Below the pieces are notes generated by a model that saw only the letters and a program-made list of their open reading frames with translations, was not told the DNA's origin and ran no database searches. DNA of 46,347 nucleotides, from the NCBI GenBank assembly GCA_902798365.1, contig CADBWP010000028.1, forward strand, positions 1-46,347, written 5' to 3'. Made by a program: the position numbers and the translations under genes. The DNA comes from an uncultured Ruminococcus sp. GTDB lineage: Bacteria; Bacillota; Clostridia; Oscillospirales; Acutalibacteraceae. Below, piece by piece: positions 31,580 to 37,744 of this stretch. The stretch's first letter is position 1. Each line of letters opens with the position of its first letter.

Positions 31580-31685
31580 AGGCAACACCGCACAAATCAA
31601 GGCGCACGGCTTGCTTGAATATTATTCCGTCAGCTTGCCCAAAAAATCTCGGCAAGGCGTCAGCCTTACCTCGCGGTATTGCCTT
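31580..31685. mobile_element. MITE-like element, copy 3 (106 bp)
   Basis: Ends AGGCAACACCGC and GCGGTATTGCCTT; the interior matches copy 2 through TCGGCAAGGCGTCAGCCTTACCTCG, after which the right half of copies 1 and 2 is missing. The inner GGCAAGGC/GCCTTACC arms form a small hairpin. Its right end overlaps the -35 box of the TetR promoter. Confidence 0.75.
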
Positions 31686-31711
31686 GAATATTTTTTTATT
31701 TGTGTTATACT
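31684..31711 (+). promoter_or_regulatory. Promoter for second TetR gene
   Basis: TTGAAT at 31684-31689 and TATACT at 31706-31711, 16-bp spacer with an upstream TG. The first two bases of the -35 box are the last bases of the inverted-repeat element. Confidence 0.65.
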
Positions 31712-31738
31712 GTAATCAGAAAAAGTATGAGGTGCAAA

Positions 31739-32317
31739 ATGACTACGCTGACCAAGGACGCAATTAAAAAATCTTTTTTAAAGCTGCTCAACCGCAAGCC
31801 CATAAACAAAATCACGGTCAAAGAGATTGTAGAGGACTGCGGAATAAACCGCAATTCCTTTTACTATCATTATGAGGACATACTCTCGCTTATGGAGGAG
31901 GTTTTCAACGACCAGGCAGACGAGTTTATTAGCCGCAACATAAGCTATGAAAATCTGTACGACAGCATTATGGAGGCAATAAAATTTTCGCTTGAAAACA
32001 AAGCCGCCATCATGCACATCTTCGATTCGCCCAACCGTCAGGTGTTCGACTGCTACTTTAACAGGGTGGCTTACCGCGCGGTGTCCGAGTTCTTCAACGC
32101 CATGACCGCCGACGCCGACGACATTGCCGCCGAGGACAAGGAGGCGGTGATAATGTATTACAAATGCCTGCTTATAGGCTTTGTGTTCGACTGGATCTCG
32201 GAGGGCGCAAAGTATGACCTGTCTTTAGAGGTCAGGCGGATATGCGAGCTGTTCGAGGGCACCGCCGAGCTTGCCCTTGAAAGGTGCAGAAAAACAGATA
32301 ACAAAGGTAACGGTTAG
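31739..32317 (+). CDS. TetR/AcrR family transcriptional regulator
   Basis: The 192-residue protein has a TetR helix-turn-helix (KDAIKKSFLKLL, then ITVKEIVEDCGINRNSFYYHY, about residues 6-46) and a C-terminal helical domain of the TetR_C_33-like type, similar in plan to the regulator at 23220. The start at 31739 follows GAGGTG; the longer frame from TTG 31700 would include the promoter. The stop codon lies inside a terminator hairpin. The next gene, an MMPL transporter, is on the same strand 137 bp on, so this is a likely local repressor of the transporter. The ligand is unknown. Confidence 0.85.
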   Translation: MTTLTKDAIKKSFLKLLNRKPINKITVKEIVEDCGINRNSFYYHYEDILSLMEEVFNDQADEFISRNISYENLYDSIMEAIKFSLENKAAIMHIFDSPNRQVFDCYFNRVAYRAVSEFFNAMTADADDIAAEDKEAVIMYYKCLLIGFVFDWISEGAKYDLSLEVRRICELFEGTAELALERCRKTDNKGNG

Positions 32318-32337
32318 GAAACTAACCGTTATTTTTG
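32308..32337 (+). terminator. Terminator overlapping TetR stop codon
   Basis: Perfect 10-bp stem TAACGGTTAG/CTAACCGTTA with loop GAAA, followed by TTTTT. The TAG stop codon is part of the stem. Confidence 0.8.
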
Positions 32338-32398
32338 CCTTAATATAGGCAAAATAGCAAAAGTGTCTGAAAACCCGTCACACTCACGGCTCTGTCTG

Positions 32399-32426
32399 TT
32401 TATAAAAAGTGTTGTTTGAATATAAT
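32399..32426 (+). promoter_or_regulatory. Possible weak promoter for MMPL operon
   Basis: TATAAT at 32421-32426 with only a weak TTTATA 16 bp upstream. GTCACACT near 32377 and AGTGTGAC at 32443 are inverted copies on either side and could be part of an operator. Confidence 0.35.
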
Positions 32427-32454
32427 GTTATTTGAAAAAAGGAGTGTGACAACC

Positions 32455-34530
32455 ATGAAATTCGGAAAAGCGGTTGTAAAATGCCGCGTGGTCATCCTTA
32501 TTGCAGCCGTCGTGCTGCTGGTGCCGTCGGTGCTCGGAATGATATTTACGCGCGTCAACTACGACATGCTTAACTATTTGCCCGAGGATCTTGACACGGT
32601 AAAGGGTCAGCATTATATGCTTGATGACTTTGGCAAGGGCGCGTTTTCATTTTTGATTTTTGAAAATGCCGACGAAAAAACCATGCGCGACGCTTCCAAA
32701 CAGATTAAAGAGGTGGAGCATGTAGCCACCGTGCTCAATTTCAGCGACATTGCCGACGGGGCTGTTCCCGAGGAGCTGCTTCCCGACAAGATCTACGACG
32801 CGCTTAATTCGGGCAGCGATTCGCTGATGGCGGTGTTTTTTGATTCGTCAAGCTCTTCCGACGAAACCATGAACGCCATCACGCAGATACGCAAAATCTG
32901 CGGCAGGCAATGCCTTGTGTCGGGCATTTCGGCAATGGTAACCGACCTGCGCGAGCTGTGCGAAAGGGAAGAGGCCGTGTATGTGGCAATAGCCGTTGTG
33001 CTTGCCGTGCTTGCCATGATGCTCTTTATGGACAATTTTTTGGTGCCGTTCGTCTTTTTGGCAAGCATAGGTGCGGCGATACTTTTAAATCTCGGCTCAA
33101 ACTTCTTTTTGGGGGAAATATCCTACATCACCAAGGCGCTTTCGGCGGTGCTTCAGCTTGCGGTCACAATGGACTACTCCATTTTCCTGTGGAGCAGCTA
33201 CAACGAGCAAAAGCAAAAGTGCCCCGACAACAGGGAGGCAATGGCAAAGGCGATACACGAGACCGTTACCTCGGTTTTGGGTAGCTCGGTGACGACTGTG
33301 GCAGGCTTTATCGCACTTTGCTTTATGACCTTCACGCTGGGCAGAGATTTGGGCATAGTAATGGCAAAGGGTGTGCTGCTCGGTGTTTTGGGATGTGTAA
33401 CGGTGCTTCCCTCCATGGTACTTGTGCTTGACAAGCCGCTTACTAAAACCATGCACAGGTCGCTCATTCCTAAAACCAAAAAGCTTGCGGCAGGCATGGT
33501 CAAAATATTCCCCGTATTCATAATACTTTTCGGCGCACTTGCCGTGCCCGCCTTTTACGGCTACAACCAAACCAACAGCGAGGTGTATTACGACATTTCC
33601 AAAAGCCTGCCCAAGGACATGGCAAACGTTGTTGCCAACACCAAGCTGAAGGAAGAGTTTGGCATGAGCAACACCCACATGGTTTTGGTGGATTCAAACC
33701 TCGGGCAAAAGGAGATGCGCAGCCTGACCGCAGAGCTGAAGGACACCGACGGAATAAAGCTTGCGCTCGGTCTTGACAGCGTTGTAGGCAGTATGGTTCC
33801 CGAGGAAATGCTGCCCGACTCGATAAAAAGCATTTTCAAAAGCGACCGCTTCCAAATGATCATTCTCAGTTCGGAGTATTCAACAGCCTCGCCCGAGATG
33901 AAGGCACAGGTCAGCGCTCTCAAAAAAATCATCAAAAGCTACGACCCCGACAGCCTGCTTGTTGGTGAAGCGGCGTGCACCGACGACCTTATAAATATAA
34001 CGTCGGTCGATTTTGCCACGGTCAACACGATTTCGATAGCCGCTATTTTTATCATAATAATGATAGTTGAAAAAAGCATTACGCTGCCCGTCATTCTGGT
34101 TGCGGTAATAGAGCTTGCCATATTCATCAATCTCGGTATGCCGCACTATATGGGCGAGTCGCTGCCGTTTATTGCGCCTATTTGCATAAGCACCATCCAG
34201 CTTGGCGCAACGGTTGACTACGCCATACTGATGACTACGCGATACAAGCGCGAAAGGCATTTGGGCAACGACAAGCGAACGGCGGTAATCACCGCACTTG
34301 AAACCTCGATACCCTCCATAGTAGTGTCTGCAATGGGTCTGTTTGCCGCCACCGTGGGCGTTGCGATATACTCCGACGTGGATATGATAGGCTCGCTGTG
34401 TGCGCTTATGGCAAGAGGAGCGGTAGTAAGCATGTTATGTGTTATCCTTATCCTTCCGGCGATGTTTATGCTGCTCGATAAGGTGATAGGCAAAACAACC
34501 ATAGGATTCAGTCCGAAGAAAAGTGTATAG
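32455..34530 (+). CDS. MMPL/RND-superfamily transporter
   Basis: The 691-residue protein has the two-fold RND plan: one N-terminal helix, an extracellular domain (about 35-165), a block of five to six helices (about 175-345), a second helix (about 350), a second extracellular domain (about 375-505) and a final block of helices (about 515-690). MDYSIFLWSSY near residue 240 and VDYAILMTTRY near 590 are equivalent Asp-containing transmembrane motifs of the MMPL family. Such proteins move lipids, peptides or drugs out of the cell using the proton gradient. The ATG at 32455 has AAAGGAG upstream. It lies behind a TetR gene and 11 bp before a large secreted protein, so it forms an operon with the latter. 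Confidence 0.9.
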   Translation: MKFGKAVVKCRVVILIAAVVLLVPSVLGMIFTRVNYDMLNYLPEDLDTVKGQHYMLDDFGKGAFSFLIFENADEKTMRDASKQIKEVEHVATVLNFSDIADGAVPEELLPDKIYDALNSGSDSLMAVFFDSSSSSDETMNAITQIRKICGRQCLVSGISAMVTDLRELCEREEAVYVAIAVVLAVLAMMLFMDNFLVPFVFLASIGAAILLNLGSNFFLGEISYITKALSAVLQLAVTMDYSIFLWSSYNEQKQKCPDNREAMAKAIHETVTSVLGSSVTTVAGFIALCFMTFTLGRDLGIVMAKGVLLGVLGCVTVLPSMVLVLDKPLTKTMHRSLIPKTKKLAAGMVKIFPVFIILFGALAVPAFYGYNQTNSEVYYDISKSLPKDMANVVANTKLKEEFGMSNTHMVLVDSNLGQKEMRSLTAELKDTDGIKLALGLDSVVGSMVPEEMLPDSIKSIFKSDRFQMIILSSEYSTASPEMKAQVSALKKIIKSYDPDSLLVGEAACTDDLINITSVDFATVNTISIAAIFIIIMIVEKSITLPVILVAVIELAIFINLGMPHYMGESLPFIAPICISTIQLGATVDYAILMTTRYKRERHLGNDKRTAVITALETSIPSIVVSAMGLFAATVGVAIYSDVDMIGSLCALMARGAVVSMLCVILILPAMFMLLDKVIGKTTIGFSPKKSV

Positions 34531-34541
34531 CGGAGGTAGTT

Positions 34542-36884
34542 ATGAAGATGAAAAAATATTTGCCAAAGGCTTTGTCGGCGGCTATGTGCGCGGTCATTCT
34601 TTGCGCATCCGTTGGAACGGCGGCGTTCAGCGCGGGAGCCGAAAGCGCGGGCAAGCCGCAGGCGGCTGCTCAGACAAATAACAGCGAAGCCCAAAAGCAA
34701 GGCGGCGGTGCGTCGGCAAAATACAGTAAAAACGAGACCGTTTATGTAATTGCCGACGAGCACGGTACGCCGCAAAAGGTGATAGTAAGCAACTGGATTC
34801 AAAACACCGAAAAGGCTGCAAGGCTGTCGGACGTTACAAGCCTTACCGACATCGAGGTGCTAAAGAACGACGTAAGCTACACCATCGACGAAAACAACGC
34901 CTGCCAATGGGACGCAGGCGGCAGCGACGTTTATTACAAGGGCACAGGCTCGGCAAGCCTTCCCGTGGGCGTGAACATCACATATCAGCTCGACGGAAAA
35001 ACTATCGCTCCCGATGAGCTTGCAGGCAAAAGCGGAAAGCTGAAAATCACGCTCGACTATACAAACCGTCAGTACAAGACCGAAAAAATCAACGGAAAAG
35101 ACGAAAAGATATACGTTCCCTTTGTAATGCTCACGGGCATGATGCTCGATAACGAAAAAGCTGAAAATGTGACCGTAAGCAACGGCAAGGTGATAAACGA
35201 CGGCAGCCGCACCTTTGTTGTGGGCTTTGCTCTGCCCGGTATGCAGGAGTCGCTCGGGCTTAAGCGCGACGTGCTCGACCTTCCGTCATCGGTGGAGATC
35301 ACGGCGGACGTTAAGGATTTTGAGCTGTCAACAACGCTTACGCTTGCGTCAAACGACTTGTTCGGCGACCTTGATACGGATAAGCTCGACAGCAAGACAA
35401 AGGAGCTCAACGATAAGATAGGCGAGCTTGTGACGGCTGCCGACAAGCTGATCGACGGTTCCTCGCAGCTCTACAACGGGCTGAGCACTCTGTACGACAA
35501 GTCGGGCGAGCTCATCGGCGGAGTTGATAAGCTGTACAGCGGCTCCGCTCAGATTAAAAACGGCACCGGCAGCCTGAGAGACGGCTCTGCGGCGTTGAGT
35601 GACGGCGTGCAAAAGCTCGACGGCGGCGCAGCTCAGCTTAAAAGCGGCGCGGCACAGCTTGACAGCGGCGCAGAACGGCTAAAGAGCGGTGCGGCACAGC
35701 TTGACAGCGGCGTAGAGCAGCTTCGGGGTTATATCGCACAGCTTTCGGGCGGACTGAATACAATATCTCAGAACAGCGCACAGCTTACCGGCGGCGCAAA
35801 GCAGGTGTTCGCGTCGCTGCTTTCGGCTGCCGACACTCAGATAGCCGCTGCAGGGCTTACCGCCCCGTCGCTCACCATCGACAACTACGGTTCCGTGCTG
35901 ACGCAGCTTGCAGGCTCTTTGAGCGAAGAAAACGCGAGGGCGCTTGCCGAAAAAACAGCGCGCGAAACCGTGACGGCAACCGTGGAGAGTCAGCGCGACC
36001 TGATACGTCAGGGCGTTGAAAACGCGGTGAGAAAGCAGGTCACCGAGGCTGTGCTGGCGTCGGCAGGCTACTCAATGACCGCAGACGAATACGACGCAGC
36101 GGCAGCGGCAGGGCAGATACCCGCGGAAGCTCAGGCGCAGATTACCTCTGCAATAGGAGCTCAAATGACCGCAATGCAGGGTACCATTGACGAAAACACC
36201 GACGCACAGGTGCAGTCGCTTATCGAGCAGAACATGCAGTCAGAGCAGGTTCAGGCTCAGATAAATGAGGGCGTTCAAAAGGCTGCCGGCGGCAAAAAGC
36301 AGCTTGAGGCGTTAAAGACCCAGCTCGACAGCTACAACACCTTCTATAACGGCGTAATAAGCTACACGGCAGGCGTAGATAAGGCGAACAGCGGAGCAGC
36401 CGAGATACTAAAGGGTGCGCAGTCGCTTAAAAGCGGTTCGGGCGAGCTTGCCGACGGAGCTTCTCAGCTTGCAGGCGGTACGGGCGAGCTCAAGAACGGA
36501 GCCTCTCAGCTTAAGGACGGCTCGGGCGAGCTGTACGACGGAGCCAAAACCCTCAGCGAGGGCGCCGAAAGGCTTGACAGCGGCATGGGCGAGCTGTCCG
36601 ACGGACTTCAAACTCTTAATAACAGCGCACCTGCGCTTTCGGACGGTGTGGGCAGGCTTAAGGACGGAGCAATGCAGCTCAACGACGGCATGAAGAAGTT
36701 TAAGGAGCAGGGAGTCGATAAGCTTAAGGAAGCCGCCGACGGCGACATGAAAACGCTTATAGAGCGTATCAAGGCAATTTCCGCCGCTTCAAAGGCGTAC
36801 AAGAGCTACAGCGGCATTTCGGACGAAGCCGACGGCAAAGTGGATTTCATCTTCAAAACCGCAGGCATAGAAAACAAAGAATGA
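34542..36884 (+). CDS. Large secreted coiled-coil/repeat protein, YhgE-like
   Basis: A 780-residue protein with a signal peptide (about 1-33) and no other clear membrane helix. Two regions (about residues 300-400 and 625-725) are runs of a short repeat of the form L-x-x-G-x-x-x-L/x-x-G (for example GAAQLKSGAAQLDSGAERL), the Gly/Leu-spaced repeat typical of YhgE/Pip-like proteins associated with MMPL transporters. The middle (about 440-600) is Ala/Gln-rich and probably helical. The start at 34542 follows GGAGG. It lies 11 bp after the MMPL gene, so it is likely an extracellular partner, perhaps forming a conduit or periplasm-like adaptor in the wall; this is inference. Confidence 0.7.
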   Translation: MKMKKYLPKALSAAMCAVILCASVGTAAFSAGAESAGKPQAAAQTNNSEAQKQGGGASAKYSKNETVYVIADEHGTPQKVIVSNWIQNTEKAARLSDVTSLTDIEVLKNDVSYTIDENNACQWDAGGSDVYYKGTGSASLPVGVNITYQLDGKTIAPDELAGKSGKLKITLDYTNRQYKTEKINGKDEKIYVPFVMLTGMMLDNEKAENVTVSNGKVINDGSRTFVVGFALPGMQESLGLKRDVLDLPSSVEITADVKDFELSTTLTLASNDLFGDLDTDKLDSKTKELNDKIGELVTAADKLIDGSSQLYNGLSTLYDKSGELIGGVDKLYSGSAQIKNGTGSLRDGSAALSDGVQKLDGGAAQLKSGAAQLDSGAERLKSGAAQLDSGVEQLRGYIAQLSGGLNTISQNSAQLTGGAKQVFASLLSAADTQIAAAGLTAPSLTIDNYGSVLTQLAGSLSEENARALAEKTARETVTATVESQRDLIRQGVENAVRKQVTEAVLASAGYSMTADEYDAAAAAGQIPAEAQAQITSAIGAQMTAMQGTIDENTDAQVQSLIEQNMQSEQVQAQINEGVQKAAGGKKQLEALKTQLDSYNTFYNGVISYTAGVDKANSGAAEILKGAQSLKSGSGELADGASQLAGGTGELKNGASQLKDGSGELYDGAKTLSEGAERLDSGMGELSDGLQTLNNSAPALSDGVGRLKDGAMQLNDGMKKFKEQGVDKLKEAADGDMKTLIERIKAISAASKAYKSYSGISDEADGKVDFIFKTAGIENKE

Positions 36885-36891
36885 CATCAAC

Positions 36892-36926
36892 GCAGCGTCA
36901 CGGTCTTACGGCTGTGGCGCTGCTTT
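36892..36926 (+). terminator. Hairpin after MMPL operon
   Basis: GCAGCGTCAC (36892-36901) pairs with GTGGCGCTGC (36914-36923); the T-run is short (TTT), so efficiency is uncertain. Confidence 0.5.
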
Positions 36927-36957
36927 GGCACACATTTCGGGAAAAAGCAAAAAAACC

Positions 36958-36986
36958 TTGACAAAAAGGCATGGATATGATATATT
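36958..36986 (+). promoter_or_regulatory. Promoter of the feo operon
   Basis: TTGACA at 36958-36963 and TATATT at 36981-36986, 17-bp spacer. It is directly followed by a palindrome covering the predicted start site. Confidence 0.8.
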
Positions 36987-36992
36987 ACACTT

Positions 36993-37018
36993 GTAAAGTT
37001 AGCTATGGGTAACTTTAC
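36993..37018. promoter_or_regulatory. Palindromic operator at feo transcription start
   Basis: GTAAAGTTA and TAACTTTAC are perfect 9-bp arms separated by 8 bp. It includes GTTAG as in the downstream palindromes. Position over the start site fits a repressor site; as RNA it could also form a hairpin. Confidence 0.6.
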
Positions 37019-37026
37019 ATGCCGAT

Positions 37027-37055
37027 AACATCCTCAGACGGGATGTTTGTTTTTT
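37027..37055 (+). terminator. Terminator-like hairpin in feo leader
   Basis: AACATCC (37027-37033) pairs with GGATGTT (37041-37047) and is followed by TTGTTTTTTG. It lies about 130 bp before the first feoA start, so it could be an attenuator or end a short leader RNA. A second hairpin AAAGCTGC/GCAGCTTT follows at 37090-37108. Confidence 0.5.
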
Positions 37056-37063
37056 GAACTGTA

Positions 37064-37079
37064 GTTAGCACAAACTAAC
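37064..37079. promoter_or_regulatory. DtxR-like palindrome in feo leader, site 2
   Basis: GTTAG-6-CTAAC at 37064-37079, related to the TTAGGTTAG...CTAACCTAA consensus of DtxR/IdeR iron regulators. Confidence 0.55.
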
Positions 37080-37139
37080 CATGCGGTGCAAAGCTGCGTG
37101 GCAGCTTTTAGACTAAAACAGTTGATTTTTTTACCATAC

Positions 37140-37157
37140 GGTTAGCTTTAACTAACC
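37140..37157. promoter_or_regulatory. DtxR-like palindrome before feoA, site 3
   Basis: GGTTAG-CTTTAA-CTAACC, perfect 6-bp arms, 30 bp before the first feoA start codon. The best match of the set to a DtxR-type box. Confidence 0.65.
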
Positions 37158-37186
37158 TATTGCAAAAACGGAAAAGAGGTATCGCT

Positions 37187-37396
37187 ATGCCGCTTAATCT
37201 CGCTGCACTCGGGCAGGATTACATCATCAAGCGTATCGGCGGAAACGCCGAGGTAAGGGCGCATCTGCAAAATCTTGGCTTTGTTCCGGGCGCTTCCGTA
37301 ACAGTCGTAAGCTCTATGGGCGGCAATCTGATCGTCAGGGTAAAGGATGCGCGCGTTGCGGTCAGCAAGGAATTAGCAGTAAAAATCTTTATATGA
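37187..37396 (+). CDS. feoA: FeoA-domain ferrous iron transport protein
   Basis: This 69-residue SH3-like protein has the FeoA pattern RIGGNAEVRAHLQNLGFVPGASVTVVSSMGGNLIVRV. FeoA is a small cytoplasmic partner needed for FeoB-mediated Fe(II) uptake. The start at 37187 follows AAGAGGT; the frame upstream of it has no start with a ribosome site and runs into the operator at 37157. It is the first of two consecutive feoA-like genes, followed by the second after 32 bp. Confidence 0.9.
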   Translation: MPLNLAALGQDYIIKRIGGNAEVRAHLQNLGFVPGASVTVVSSMGGNLIVRVKDARVAVSKELAVKIFI

Positions 37397-37428
37397 TTAT
37401 TATGATGTCAAAACAAGGAGGGATAGAA

Positions 37429-37650
37429 ATGAAAACACTCAGAGAGGTTGCCGTGGGCGGCAGCTGCAAGGTCAAAAAGCTCCACGGTGAGGGCGCCGTA
37501 AAACGCCGCATAATGGATATGGGCATCACCAAGGGCGTAGAGATAAAGGTGCAGAAGGTCGCTCCGCTGGGCGATCCCATGGAGGTCACCGTGCGCGGCT
37601 ATCAGCTTTCCATACGCAAGGCAGACGCCGAAATGGTTGAGGTGGAATAA
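37429..37650 (+). CDS. feoA: FeoA-domain ferrous iron transport protein (second copy)
   Basis: The 73-residue protein has the same fold pattern: VAVGGSCKVKKLHGEGAVKRRIMDMGITKGVEIKVQKVAPLGDPMEV, including the conserved RRIMDMGIT and PLGDPM that the first copy lacks. It is thus the more canonical FeoA. The start at 37429 follows CAAGGAGGG. Two FeoA proteins encoded next to FeoB are common in Clostridia. A palindrome resembling a DtxR box lies between its stop and feoB. Confidence 0.92.
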   Translation: MKTLREVAVGGSCKVKKLHGEGAVKRRIMDMGITKGVEIKVQKVAPLGDPMEVTVRGYQLSIRKADAEMVEVE

Positions 37651-37701
37651 CTTTTTTAAGCGGCACCCGGGAAAAAACGGGATGGCGCCGCATATTCTGC
37701 C

Positions 37702-37717
37702 GTTAGCCTAAGCTAAC
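37702..37717. promoter_or_regulatory. DtxR-like palindrome between feoA2 and feoB, site 4
   Basis: GTTAGC-CTAA-GCTAAC, perfect 6-bp arms, ending 27 bp before the feoB start. It suggests separate iron control of feoB. A hairpin GCGGCACCCG/CGGGATGGCGCCGC lies just upstream (about 37661-37691) and may pause or partly terminate transcription. Confidence 0.55.
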
Positions 37718-37744
37718 TAAAACATCGGGAAATGAGGAGCATAT

